A stretch of DNA of 64,000 nucleotides from Paenirhodobacter hankyongi (lineage in GTDB: Bacteria > Pseudomonadota > Alphaproteobacteria > Rhodobacterales > Rhodobacteraceae). The stretch spans positions 1-64,000 of the forward strand of contig NZ_RCHI01000001.1 of assembly GCF_003664585.1 (NCBI RefSeq). The letters are read 5' to 3'. Of the stretch, positions 20,175 through 30,201 are shown in pieces; position 1 is the first letter of the stretch, and every line of letters starts with the position of its first letter. The notes below the pieces were generated by a model. That model saw nothing but the letters and a program-made list of their open reading frames with translations, did no database searches and was not told the origin of the DNA. Made by a program: the position numbers and the translations under genes.

Positions 20175-20203
20175 AAAAAGGGCCGGAAGGCCGGCCCTTT
20201 CCC
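20175..20203 (-). terminator. Rho-independent terminator after purL
   Basis: On the minus strand GGGCCGG, CCTT, CCGGCCC is followed by five T residues, 22 bp beyond the purL stop. It separates purL from the bolA operon, which is on the same strand. Confidence 0.85.
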
Positions 20204-20224
20204 AAGTGTGACTGTGCGCCCGTC

Positions 20225-22387
<2,163 letters not shown>

Positions 22388-22471
22388 CGATGTCCTCCGG
22401 GGATGCGGGGCGGGCGGCTTTGCGCATCCCATAAGCCATGTGGCCTTGCGGGGAAAGAGGCTGCGCACGCG

Positions 22472-22500
22472 AAAAGGGCCGGCGCGACGGCCGGCCCCTC
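22472..22500 (-). terminator. Rho-independent terminator of the exported PRC-barrel-like gene
   Basis: Minus-strand GGGGCCGGCCGTCGCGCCGGCCC ends in CTTTTC, about 20 bp after the stop of the gene at 22521. Stem of 7-8 G-C pairs. Confidence 0.8.
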
Positions 22501-22520
22501 GTGCTGCGGGCGGGTTCGGA

Positions 22521-23075
22521 TCAGACCTGCGCCTCGAGATGGTCGAGCAGGTCGGAGAGCGTCCAGCCAAGCTGCACCCTGCCATCCTTGTGCGCGCCCT
22601 TCGGCACCTCGACCTTGAACATCGAGACATTGGTGTTCAGCGTGTCCGAGACGCGAATGAAGACGGTGTCGGTGGTGTCGCCGGGGATCACGCGCTCGAC
22701 CTGACCGATCGCGGCGTCGTCGGCGGTCACCACGGCGCCCGGGGTGCCGGTCTCGGACTTGTTGTCGGCGATGCCAGCGTCGCGGGCGAGCTGCTGGTCG
22801 GCGGGAATCGTGTCGGCGCCCGTCGAGCTTTCGAGCGTGCGGGCGGTGCCGGTCTTGATGTCGGCAATGCCATACTGGTCCAGCGCGTCGCCATTCCTGG
22901 TGCCCGGGTCGGGGGCGGTGATCGTCATGTCGGCGGGCGTCTGCGTCACCTGGGCCGGTGCGATGCCCATGGTGTAGTCGATCAGCCCGTGCGGATCATC
23001 GGCGGCGACCGCGGCCAGCGGCGCCGCCAGAAGGCCGGAGACGAGGGCGGTGCTCAGGACGAAATTCTTCTTCAT
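22521..23075 (-). CDS. Exported protein with PRC-barrel-like C-terminal domain
   Basis: 184 residues. [24 protein letters not shown] is a clear signal peptide. The middle (about 30-110) is rich in T, D and P and looks disordered; the C-terminal 70 residues ([21 protein letters not shown] through [17 protein letters not shown]) have the size and pattern of a PRC-barrel (DxxIGxVxxV). PRC-barrels bind proteins or metals; the role here is unknown. AAAGGAG precedes the ATG at 23075. A terminated small transcript lies about 165 bp upstream on the same strand. Confidence 0.65.
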   Translation of the reverse strand: MKKNFVLSTALVSGLLAAPLAAVAADDPHGLIDYTMGIAPAQVTQTPADMTITAPDPGTRNGDALDQYGIADIKTGTARTLESSTGADTIPADQQLARDAGIADNKSETGTPGAVVTADDAAIGQVERVIPGDTTDTVFIRVSDTLNTNVSMFKVEVPKGAHKDGRVQLGWTLSDLLDHLEAQV

Positions 23076-23240
23076 GTCGAACTCCTTTCGGAACTGCAGC
23101 CGTTGCGGCTTGTGAGGAGGCAACGGACATCGGCCGGAAAGGTTCAGACGCGTTTTCGTGAGCGCGGCGTGAGCGGCGGCGGCCCCTGGGCGGCAAGACG
23201 ATTCGTGCGCGACCGGCGAGGGGCGGCGGAGCATAGGGCC

Positions 23241-23269
23241 AAAAAAAAGGCCGAGACAAAGTCTCGGCC
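23241..23269 (-). terminator. Strong Rho-independent terminator of a short transcript
   Basis: Minus strand: GGCCGAGAC, loop TTT, GTCTCGGCC, then eight T residues. Perfect 9-bp stem; among the best terminators in the window. It points away from the LysR gene at 23478, whose stop is more than 200 nt upstream. Confidence 0.92.
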
Positions 23270-23324
23270 GTAGTCCAACAGGGAGGTAGAAGGTGATGAG
23301 AGTTTCCTCGTATCATCCCCTTCT
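23241..23324 (-). ncRNA. Candidate small RNA, about 84 nt
   Basis: A predicted start at about 23324, 7 nt after a TAAATC -10 element, coincides with the first base of a hairpin (AGAAGGGGATGA ... TCATCACCTTCT, 23324-23288, one mismatch). A single-stranded ACCTCCC follows, which is complementary to Shine-Dalgarno sequences, then about 10 nt and the strong terminator. This hairpin, CU-rich linker, terminator layout is that of trans-acting sRNAs; CCUCC-containing sRNAs are known in Rhodobacter. Alternatives are an attenuated leader of the exported-protein gene downstream, or a leader peptide from the ATG at 23316. No homology can be checked here. Confidence 0.5.
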
Positions 23325-23330
23325 GCGCCT

Positions 23331-23359
23331 GATTTATGTGCAGAGTTGAAACGGTTCAA
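23331..23359 (-). promoter_or_regulatory. Predicted sigma-70 promoter of the candidate small RNA
   Basis: Minus strand: TTGAAC (23359-23354), 17-bp spacer, TAAATC (23336-23331). -35 matches 4 of 6 and -10 matches 3 of 6 of the consensus, with ideal spacing. The rest of the 23076-23477 gap shows nothing else I can assign. Confidence 0.4.
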
Positions 23360-23477
23360 GGAGAATTACGCTGCATCTGCAACATGCCCGCCATGCGTTG
23401 CGGTTATGCCTCAGTGCAACCTGCGGTTGCGGCCTGAATCCGGCGTCATCCGCGGGGGACAACACCGGGTAATAACC

Positions 23478-24395
23478 TCAGTCGAGGCTGGGTTCGCCGG
23501 TCTGTTGACGACGGTAGGCGATGATCTCTTCCTGCACGAAGTCGCGGAAGGCGGTGACGCGGCGCGACTGGCGCAGTTCCTCGGGATAGGCGAGGAAGAC
23601 CGGCACCTCGACCGACTCGATCTCGGGCAGGACGCGCTCGAGATTGTTGAAGTCGACGGTCAGGTAATCGGGCAGGATGCCGATGCCGATGTGGTTCAGC
23701 ACGCCCTGCAGCACGCCGAAATAGCTGTTCACCGTCAGCATCGAATGCACATCCTGCGCCATCACCATATGCGCAAGCTGCGCGCCGGCATGGACCTGCG
23801 GCGTGGTCGGGTTCTGGCAGATCAGCCGGTGGCGTTCGAGATCGGCGAGGCTTTCGGGCCGGCCCACGGCGTCGAGATAGGTGGGCGTCGCATAGAGGCG
23901 CATCCGCAGCGTCAGCAGCCGCTTGCGCACCAGATCGGCCTGCGAGGGCTCCTTCATCCGGATCGCCACGTCGGCCTCGCGCATCGGCAGGTCGAGCACG
24001 CGTTCCTCGAGCAGCAGGTCGATCTTCAGCTCGGGGTAGCGCTCGTAGAGCTTCGACAGCCGCGGCGTCAGCCACAGCGTGCCGAACCCGACGGTGGTGG
24101 TCACCTTCAGCTCGCCGAAGACCTCTTCCTCGCTGTCGCGGATGCGCGCGGCGGCGGAATCGAGCTTCTTCGCCATGGTCGAGGTCGCCTCGAACAGAAG
24201 CTCCCCCTGTTCGGTCAGAATCAGGCCGCGGGCGTGGCGGTGGAACAGCGTGGTGCCAAGCGCATCTTCCAGCGCGCGGATCTGCCGCGACACGGCCGAT
24301 TGCGACAGGTGCAGCGCGTCGCCGGCATGGGTCAGCGAGCCGGCATCGGCCACCGCGTGAAAGATTCGCAACTTGTCCCAGTCCATGCCACTCAT
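23478..24395 (-). CDS. LysR-type transcriptional regulator
   Basis: 305 residues. The N-terminal winged helix-turn-helix is evident (FHAVADAGSLTHAGDALHLS then QSAVSRQIRALEDALGTTLF), followed by the periplasmic-binding-like effector domain. The ATG at 24395 (MSGMDW) or the one three codons later could be used; neither has a strong Shine-Dalgarno sequence. It diverges from murI across 294 bp, in which a minus-strand TATATG about 45 bp upstream may be the -10 element. No adjacent metabolic gene betrays its target, so the effector is unknown. Confidence 0.9.
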   Translation of the reverse strand: MSGMDWDKLRIFHAVADAGSLTHAGDALHLSQSAVSRQIRALEDALGTTLFHRHARGLILTEQGELLFEATSTMAKKLDSAAARIRDSEEEVFGELKVTTTVGFGTLWLTPRLSKLYERYPELKIDLLLEERVLDLPMREADVAIRMKEPSQADLVRKRLLTLRMRLYATPTYLDAVGRPESLADLERHRLICQNPTTPQVHAGAQLAHMVMAQDVHSMLTVNSYFGVLQGVLNHIGIGILPDYLTVDFNNLERVLPEIESVEVPVFLAYPEELRQSRRVTAFRDFVQEEIIAYRRQQTGEPSLD

Positions 24396-24689
24396 GATCG
24401 CTTCGTCGGCCCCGTGTTACCACTTTTCTGCATATAGGGATCATGGTCCGAAGCCAAACCCGTTCACGCCGAAAAACGTCCTTTCGGCCCAAGGATTTCC
24501 GCCTTTCGGCGCGAAGATGCCACCGGCCGGCCGGGGGCTGCCCAAGGGACGGGCAGCGCGGGGCTGGCCCCGGGCTTGCATGAGGGGGGCAGGACCGGCG
24601 CGTTTTCGGCTTTCCCTCCGGTCGCCCGCGGGACTAGAAGAGACAACCCCCGCCCGGTTCGGCGGGGCGCTCTGGCGTGGGAGGGAGCA

Positions 24690-25502
24690 ATGGCGGTTGG
24701 GGTTTTTGACAGCGGTCTTGGCGGGTTGACCGTCTATGAGGCGATCTCGCGCAAGCTGCCTGATCTGGCCCTCGTCTATTACGGCGACAATGCCAACGCG
24801 CCCTATGGCGTGCGCGACGCCGATGACATCTTCAACCTGACCTGCAAGGGCGTCGAGCGGCTGTGGAACGAGGGCTGCGACCTTGTCATCCTCGCCTGCA
24901 ACACCGCCTCGGCCGCGGCGCTGAAGCGGATGCAGGAGACCTGGATCCCGAAGGACAAGCGCGTTCTCGGTGTCTTCGTGCCGATGATCGAGGCGCTGAC
25001 CGAGCGCAAATGGGGCGACAACTCTCCGCCGCGCGAGGTCGCGGTGAAGCATGTCGCGCTGTTCGCCACCCCGGCCACCGTCGCCTCGCGCGCCTTCCAG
25101 CGCGAACTGGCCTTCCGCGCGATCGGTGTCGATGTCGAGGCGCAGCCCTGCGGTGGCGTCGTCGACGCGATCGAGACCGGTGACGAGATCCTCGCCGAGG
25201 CGCTGGTGAAATCCCATGTCGAGGCGCTGAAGCGGCGAATGCCGCATCCCGAGGCGGCGATTCTCGGCTGCACCCATTACCCGCTGATGCAGAAGACCTT
25301 CCAGGAGGCGCTCGGCGCGCAGGTGAAGGTCTATTCGCAGGCGAATCTGGTGGCCGACAGCCTCGAGGATTACCTCGAGCGCCGGCCGGAATTCGTCGGC
25401 AAGGGCACGGTGTCGAAATTCCTGACCACCGGCGACCCGGCCTCGGTCTCGGTGCATGCGACGCAGTTCCTGCGTCACGAGATCCGGTTCGAGGCGGCCT
25501 GA
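24690..25502 (+). CDS. murI: Glutamate racemase
   Basis: 270 residues; converts L- to D-glutamate for peptidoglycan. Both catalytic cysteines are seen, in LACNTASA and LGCTHYPL, and the N-terminal [16 protein letters not shown] and [11 protein letters not shown] motifs are standard. The ATG at 24690 follows GGGAGGGAG. The region upstream of it is GC-rich with no clear promoter. Confidence 0.96.
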   Translation: MAVGVFDSGLGGLTVYEAISRKLPDLALVYYGDNANAPYGVRDADDIFNLTCKGVERLWNEGCDLVILACNTASAAALKRMQETWIPKDKRVLGVFVPMIEALTERKWGDNSPPREVAVKHVALFATPATVASRAFQRELAFRAIGVDVEAQPCGGVVDAIETGDEILAEALVKSHVEALKRRMPHPEAAILGCTHYPLMQKTFQEALGAQVKVYSQANLVADSLEDYLERRPEFVGKGTVSKFLTTGDPASVSVHATQFLRHEIRFEAA

Positions 25503-25532
25503 GCCGCCCCGACCCCGTTCCGGCCGCGGGCC

Positions 25533-26258
25533 TCAGCCGAAACGGTTCGGCCCGCGCGTGCCGCGTTGCACCATGAACACCAGCATCGCGATGGCATAGG
25601 CGAAGATCGCGATCCCGAAGATCGCGAGCAGCCCGAGCCCGGTGTTTTCCGAGGCGCCGGCCTGCGAAGTGATGGCGGCGAAGACGCCGATCATCAGCCC
25701 GAGGCCGATCATCGCGAGGTAGAAGCCCCCGACCCACCAGCCGGACCGGTCGGTGTCATGCAGCCGCCGCACCGTCACCGCGAGCGAGGGCAGGAAGGTG
25801 ACCAGACCGAACAGCCCCGAGATCGCCGCGCCGTCATTGCCCATGGCGGCTTCGAGCACGCCGCCAACGGCGCTGCCGAGCGTGGTGAAGAGGGTGAACC
25901 ACCAATATTCCGAGCGGCTCGCCCGGCCCTTGAAGGTGATGTACTTCGTGAAGCAGACCTTGATTGCCTCGCCGAAGCTGCGCCCGGGCGCGCCGGCATA
26001 AAGCCCGTCCGGCCCGATGCCCGTCGCCCCCATGCCCTGCGACATGCCGTGCGGGCCAAAGCCCGGGGCGCCTGCGGGCAGCGGCGGCGGGGCGCCGAAG
26101 TCGAAATGGACCGAGGCGGGTTCCCAGTTCGCCATCCCCTCGCTCCACACCAGCGTGTCGGTGCGCAGCCGGCCGGCGCGGATCAGATCGGCCATCGTCT
26201 CGGCGCTCACCGGCCCGTGGCTTTCCCCCTGCCAGGCGTAATGCCAGTCTTTCGTCAT
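25533..26258 (-). CDS. GYF_2-DUF805 membrane protein
   Basis: 241 residues. The N-terminal ~55 residues (WHYAWQGESHGPVSAETMAD, then DTLVWSEGMANWEPA) form a GYF_2 domain, which usually binds peptides. After a proline/glycine-rich linker comes a DUF805 domain: FKGRASRSEYWWFTLFTTL, LAVTVRRLHDTDRSGWWV and four hydrophobic helices. Function unknown; such proteins may be scaffolds in the inner membrane. The start at 26258 was chosen as MTKDWHYAWQ; a longer frame to 26303 is not domain-supported. Convergent with murI. Confidence 0.85.
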   Translation of the reverse strand: MTKDWHYAWQGESHGPVSAETMADLIRAGRLRTDTLVWSEGMANWEPASVHFDFGAPPPLPAGAPGFGPHGMSQGMGATGIGPDGLYAGAPGRSFGEAIKVCFTKYITFKGRASRSEYWWFTLFTTLGSAVGGVLEAAMGNDGAAISGLFGLVTFLPSLAVTVRRLHDTDRSGWWVGGFYLAMIGLGLMIGVFAAITSQAGASENTGLGLLAIFGIAIFAYAIAMLVFMVQRGTRGPNRFG

Positions 26259-26360
26259 GCAATTCCCTTCCGGCCGTTCAAATTCTGCGTGGGCGCCAAA
26301 CATCGCTTGCGCGGGACTTTAGGCTGAGGCAGGACAGGCCGACAAGTCGCGGAGATTGCC

Positions 26361-27389
26361 ATGACCCAGAATATCGCCATCCTCGGCGCCTCGGGCTACA
26401 CCGGTGCCGAACTCGCCCGGATCATCGCCACCCATCCCTCGATGCGCATCACCGCGCTCTCGGGCGACCGCAAGGCGGGGATGAGCATGGGCGAGGTCTT
26501 CCCGCATCTGCGCCACATGAACCTGCCCGATCTGGTGAAGATCGAGGAGATCGACTTCTCGACCATCGATCTGGCCTTCTGCGCGCTGCCGCATGCGACC
26601 AGCCAGGCGGTGATCAAGGAGCTGCCGCGCGATCTGAAGGTGGTCGACCTGTCGGCCGATTTCCGGCTGCGCGACCCGGCCGAATACGAGAAATGGTATG
26701 GCAAGCCGCATGCGGCGATCGAGCTGCAGAAAGAGGCCGTCTATGGCCTGACCGAGTTCTACCGCGACGAGATCCGCAGCGCGCGGCTCTGCGCCGGCAC
26801 CGGCTGCAACGCCGCCGCCGGGCAATATGCGCTGCGCCCGCTGATCGAGGCGGGGGTGATCGACCTCGACGAGATCATCATCGACCTGAAGGCGGGCGTC
26901 TCGGGGGCGGGCCGCTCGCTCAAGGAAAATCTGCTGCATGCCGAGCTGTCGGGCGGCACCATGCCCTATTCGGCCGGCGGCAAGCACCGCCACCTGGGCG
27001 AGTTCGATCAGGAATTCTCGAAGATCGCCGGGCGCGACGTTCGAGTGCAGTTCACCCCCCATCTGATGCCCTTCAACCGCGGCATCCTCGCCACCGTCTA
27101 TGTCCGGGGCGAACCGCAGGCGATCCATGACGCGCTTTCACGCCGTTATGCGGACGAAGTGTTCCTCGAAATGCTACCTTTTGGCACACTCCCTTCGACT
27201 CGATCCATCGCCGGCTCGAACTATGTTCATGTCGGTGTGGTCGGCGACCGCCTTCCCGGCCGCGCGCTGGTGATGGTGGCGCTCGACAACCTGTGCAAGG
27301 GCTCCTCGGGGCAGGCGATCCAGAACGCCAACCTGATGCTGGGGCTCGAGGAGACAGCGGGGCTGATGCTGGCCCCCGTGTTCCCTTGA
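26361..27389 (+). CDS. argC: N-acetyl-gamma-glutamyl-phosphate reductase
   Basis: 342 residues; NADPH-dependent third step of arginine synthesis. The Rossmann motif is [17 protein letters not shown]; the catalytic cysteine is in [12 protein letters not shown], the alphaproteobacterial variant of the usual NPGCYPT; the C-terminal catalytic histidine lies in [22 protein letters not shown] opens at 26361 with GGAGATTGCC upstream. ccmE follows 64 bp later; other arginine-synthesis genes are not nearby. Confidence 0.95.
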   Translation: MTQNIAILGASGYTGAELARIIATHPSMRITALSGDRKAGMSMGEVFPHLRHMNLPDLVKIEEIDFSTIDLAFCALPHATSQAVIKELPRDLKVVDLSADFRLRDPAEYEKWYGKPHAAIELQKEAVYGLTEFYRDEIRSARLCAGTGCNAAAGQYALRPLIEAGVIDLDEIIIDLKAGVSGAGRSLKENLLHAELSGGTMPYSAGGKHRHLGEFDQEFSKIAGRDVRVQFTPHLMPFNRGILATVYVRGEPQAIHDALSRRYADEVFLEMLPFGTLPSTRSIAGSNYVHVGVVGDRLPGRALVMVALDNLCKGSSGQAIQNANLMLGLEETAGLMLAPVFP

Positions 27390-27453
27390 TCAAGGTCAAG
27401 GCGGCGCGGGGCGTTTGGCCCGAGAACGCGCCGACACGGCGAAGGAGACGCGG

Positions 27454-27903
27454 ATGAAGAGCCTGAAGAAGAAGCGCCGGATCCAGGTGCTGGTGGTCGC
27501 GGCGCTGGCGCTGCTGATCTCGACGGCGATGATCGGTTACGCGATGCGCGACGGGATCAACTTCTTCCGCGCGCCCTCGCAGCTGGCCGAGAACCCGCCG
27601 AAACCGGGCGAGACCTTCCGCCTTGGCGGGCTGGTCGAGACCGGCACGCTGAAGCGCGGGCAGGGCGAGACGGTCACCTTCAGCGTCACCGACGGCGGCG
27701 CCTCGGTGCCGGTGCGCTTCACCGGCGTGCTGCCCGACCTCTTCAAGGAAGGGCAGGGGATGATCGGCACCGGCAAGATGGAGGACGGCACCTTCGTCGC
27801 CTCCGAGATCCTCGCGAAGCATGACGAGAACTACATGCCCAAGGAAGTGATCGAGGCGCTGAAGGAACAGGGCGTCTATGAGGCCCCGAAGCCCAATTCC
27901 TGA
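27454..27903 (+). CDS. ccmE: Cytochrome c maturation heme chaperone CcmE
   Basis: 149 residues. One N-terminal membrane anchor (IQVLVVAALALLISTAMIGY) and a periplasmic OB-fold domain. The heme is bound covalently by the histidine of AKHDENYMP. CcmE takes heme from CcmC/D and hands it to the CcmFH ligase. GAAGGAGACGCGG precedes the ATG at 27454. It stands apart from other ccm genes, as is usual in Rhodobacterales. Confidence 0.95.
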   Translation: MKSLKKKRRIQVLVVAALALLISTAMIGYAMRDGINFFRAPSQLAENPPKPGETFRLGGLVETGTLKRGQGETVTFSVTDGGASVPVRFTGVLPDLFKEGQGMIGTGKMEDGTFVASEILAKHDENYMPKEVIEALKEQGVYEAPKPNS

Positions 27904-27927
27904 TCCGCGCGCCCGCTTGCGGCGCCG

Positions 27928-27933
27928 TTAACC
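27928..27933 (+). promoter_or_regulatory. CtrA half-site (TTAACC) upstream of the endolysin gene
   Basis: A single TTAACC, 43 bp before the endolysin ATG; no second half lies seven bases away. Noted because phosphorylated CtrA controls the equivalent lysis genes in R. capsulatus. Weak on its own. Confidence 0.2.
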
Positions 27934-27944
27934 GGATCGCGACA

Positions 27945-27974
27945 GCATTCCCCGGGGGAGCCTCTGGGGAATGC
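27945..27974 (+). promoter_or_regulatory. Inverted repeat covering the ribosome site and first start codon of the endolysin gene
   Basis: GCATTCCCC (27945-27953) and GGGGAATGC (27966-27974) are perfect 9-bp arms around a 12-nt loop. The loop holds the GGGGGAG Shine-Dalgarno sequence and the right arm contains the ATG at 27971. In RNA this hairpin would hide the start; as DNA it could be an operator. The second ATG at 27977 lies just outside the stem. Confidence 0.65.
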
Positions 27975-28588
27975 GCATGAAATCAGTCACCGACATTGCC
28001 AAGGAAATCGTCGCCCGCGAGGGCGGCTATGTGAAGGACCCCGACGATCCCGGCGGGGCCACGAACTACGGCGTGACGCTTGCCACGCTGCGCCGGCTCG
28101 GCATCGACCTCGACCGCGACGGGATGGTCAGCGAGCGCGACGTGAAACTGCTGACCCCTGCGCAGGCGGTGCAGATCTATGTGCGCCATTACTTCGACGC
28201 GCCGCGTCTTGGCGAGCTGCCCGAGGCGGTGCAGCCCTCGGTCTTCGACATGCAGGTGAACGCCGGCGACAATGCGGTGAAGATCCTGCAGCGGCTGCTG
28301 AACCGGATGGGGCAGGCGGTCGCGGTCGACGGGCAGGTCGGGCCGCAGACCATCGCCGCCGCAGGCCGCGCTGCCGCCCCCGATGCGGGGCTCTTCGCCG
28401 ACGCCTACGGCATTGCCCGGCGCAACTACTATTACGACCTCGCCGCCGCCCGCCCGGCCTCGCGCAAATATGCGACGACCACGGCGGGCACCAAGGGCGG
28501 CTGGATCCTGCGCGCCGAGGAGTTCATCTCGCCGCGCTTCCACCTGAGCCCTGCACAGCACAAGGCGCGGGTGGCGGCATGGGGCTGA
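27971..28588 (+). CDS. Holin-associated N-acetylmuramidase (GH108 endolysin), GTA-lysis type
   Basis: 205 residues. The catalytic glutamate is in VAREGGYVKDPDDPGGATNYG, the hallmark of glycoside hydrolase family 108, followed by a C-terminal peptidoglycan-binding region (VAVDGQVGPQTIAAA). It cuts the glycan of peptidoglycan. Paired with the overlapping holin it matches the endolysin-holin pair used by R. capsulatus to release gene transfer agent particles (rcc00555/rcc00556, from memory). No phage genes are around, in line with a GTA role rather than a prophage. Start at 27971 (MRMKS) or 27977 (MKSV); a hairpin may control which is used. Confidence 0.88.
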   Translation: MRMKSVTDIAKEIVAREGGYVKDPDDPGGATNYGVTLATLRRLGIDLDRDGMVSERDVKLLTPAQAVQIYVRHYFDAPRLGELPEAVQPSVFDMQVNAGDNAVKILQRLLNRMGQAVAVDGQVGPQTIAAAGRAAAPDAGLFADAYGIARRNYYYDLAAARPASRKYATTTAGTKGGWILRAEEFISPRFHLSPAQHKARVAAWG

Positions 28589-29076
28589 TCGGGCGGATCC
28601 TTGGCGGGCCGGCCGCGACCTCGGCCCTCGGCAGCGCGGTGACGCATGTCGCCGAGGTGTTCACCGTCAACGCGACGAAGAAGATGGAGGCCGAGGCCGA
28701 AGCCTATCGCGCGGCACTCGACGAGCACGGGGCCGAGTTCCGATATGCCCGGGCGGGCCTTTTCGACCGCGTCGTGAACGGGCTGAACCGGCTGCCGCGG
28801 CCGATGCTGGCGCTCGGCACGCTGGGACTCTTCGTCTACGCCATGCTCGATCCCGTCGCCTTCGCACAGCGCATGGTCGGGCTGAACTATGTGCCCGAGC
28901 CGCTGTGGTGGCTGCTGGGGGCGATCGTCAGCTTCTATTTCGGCGCGCGCGAGGCCTATTACCTGCGCCACCGCTCGACGCCCGCGCCGCCGCCCGCGCC
29001 GGTCGAGGCGGACGAGAACCCGGCGCTCGCCGAGCTGATGGTGAAGGGCGCGGTGGCCGAGGTGCCGGCGGGCTAG
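28579..29076 (+). CDS. Holin-family protein, GTA-lysis type
   Basis: 165 residues. Two hydrophobic segments (about 75-95, PMLALGTLGLFVYAMLDPVAF; about 110-128, WWLLGAIVSFYFGAREAYY) and a proline/alanine-rich tail. It belongs with the three-helix holins found next to GH108 muramidases; holins open the inner membrane so that the endolysin reaches the wall. The start overlaps the endolysin stop by 10 nt. It converges with the arginase gene with only 3 bp between stops. Confidence 0.82.
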   Translation: MGLIGRILGGPAATSALGSAVTHVAEVFTVNATKKMEAEAEAYRAALDEHGAEFRYARAGLFDRVVNGLNRLPRPMLALGTLGLFVYAMLDPVAFAQRMVGLNYVPEPLWWLLGAIVSFYFGAREAYYLRHRSTPAPPPAPVEADENPALAELMVKGAVAEVPAG

Positions 29077-29079
29077 GCC

Positions 29080-30003
29080 TCAGAACGAGCGGGTGGGCCG
29101 GTCGAAGACCTTCCGGCCCATCAGCGAGCCGACCAGATCGACCATCAGCTTCGCGGTGCGGCCGCGCTCGTCGAGGAAGGGGTTCAGCTCGACGAGGTCG
29201 AGCGAGGTGACCAGCCCCGATTCGTGCAAGAGCTCCATCACCAGATGCGCCTCGCGGAAGGTGGCGCCGCCCGGCACCGTGGTGCCGACCGCCGGCGCGA
29301 TCGCCGGGTCGAGGAAATCGACGTCGAGCGAGACATGCAGCAGCCCGTTCGCCGCCCGCACCCGGTCGAGGAATTCGCGCAAGGGCGCACCGAAGCCGCG
29401 CTCGTCCAGGACGCGCATGTCGGCGATCTCGATCTCCTCGGGGATCAGCGCGGATTTCTCCGCCGGATCGACCGAGCGGATGCCCAGCATCGCGATCCGC
29501 TCGCCGGGCACCGGCGCGGGGAAGGGCGGGAAGGGGGCAAAGCCCGGCCGGCCGGCGATATAGGCGACGGGCGTGCCGTGCAGGTTGCCCGAGACCGTGC
29601 TTTCCGGGGTGTGGAAATCGGTATGCGCATCGAGCCAGAGCACGAAAAGCGGCCGGCCTGCTTTCTTCGCATGAGCCGCCATCCCGGCAACCGAGCCGAG
29701 CGACAGCGAATGATCGCCGCCGAGGAAGACCGGCATCCCCTCGGCCGCCGCCGCCTCGCCGGCGCGCGCGAGCGCCTCGGTCCAGGCAAGGGTCTCGGCG
29801 AGGTGATGCACCGCCGGGTTCGGATGGGGCAGGGGCGCACAGGGCGCAATCGTCACGTCGCCGCGGTCGATCACCTTGTGGCCAAGCTCCTCGATTGCGG
29901 CGGCGATGCCGGCGACGCGATAGGCCGCCGGGCCCATCAAGGCGCCGGCGCGTTTCTGCCCGCTGTCCACGGGCGCGCCGATCAGGATGCAGGTCTGGGC
30001 CAT
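29080..30003 (-). CDS. rocF: Arginase
   Basis: 307 residues; hydrolyses arginine to ornithine and urea with a binuclear manganese site. Metal ligands are seen in FLGGDHSLSLG, WLDAHTDFHTP and SLDVDFLDP, and SGNLHGTPVAYI is the usual substrate loop. The serine and histidine spacing favours arginase over agmatinase or formiminoglutamase. ATG at 30003 with AAGGAGACAGCC before it. Monocistronic: an inverted-repeat region lies upstream. Confidence 0.93.
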   Translation of the reverse strand: MAQTCILIGAPVDSGQKRAGALMGPAAYRVAGIAAAIEELGHKVIDRGDVTIAPCAPLPHPNPAVHHLAETLAWTEALARAGEAAAAEGMPVFLGGDHSLSLGSVAGMAAHAKKAGRPLFVLWLDAHTDFHTPESTVSGNLHGTPVAYIAGRPGFAPFPPFPAPVPGERIAMLGIRSVDPAEKSALIPEEIEIADMRVLDERGFGAPLREFLDRVRAANGLLHVSLDVDFLDPAIAPAVGTTVPGGATFREAHLVMELLHESGLVTSLDLVELNPFLDERGRTAKLMVDLVGSLMGRKVFDRPTRSF

Positions 30004-30087
30004 GGCTGTCTCCTTTTTCCCCGATGATGGGGCCTTGCGCGGGAAAGGAAAGGGGCGCTGCCCCTCTTGCCCCTGCGGGGCAATTCA

Positions 30088-30158
30088 CCCCGGGATCTTT
30101 GCGGCAATCGGAAGCCGGGAGAAGCCCCTGTCTTCCAATTGCCTGAAATATCCCGGGG
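30088..30158. repeat. Rhodobacterales-type intergenic inverted repeat (copy 2)
   Basis: Arms CCCCGGGATCTTTGCGGC... (30088-30114) and its partner ending ATATCCCGGGG (30132-30158) form a 27-bp imperfect dyad. As in copy 1 (12467-12581), a GGGGGGC/GCCCCCC hairpin follows (about 30177-30194) and a coding stop comes right after. Here it separates metG and rocF, both on the minus strand, so it would end metG transcription. Confidence 0.7.
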
Positions 30159-30201
30159 GGAGAGGCCGCAGGCCGAGGGGGGGCAGCGCCCCCCTGCGCG
30201 C

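Noticed and set aside
23243-23316. Leader peptide from the ATG at 23316 on the minus strand
   Set aside because: The frame runs through the terminator without a stop near it and codes no run of a regulatory amino acid, so a small RNA is preferred.
27971-29076. Prophage remnant because of endolysin and holin genes
   Set aside because: No integrase, structural, terminase or regulatory phage genes nearby; the pair matches the stand-alone lysis genes used for gene transfer agent release.
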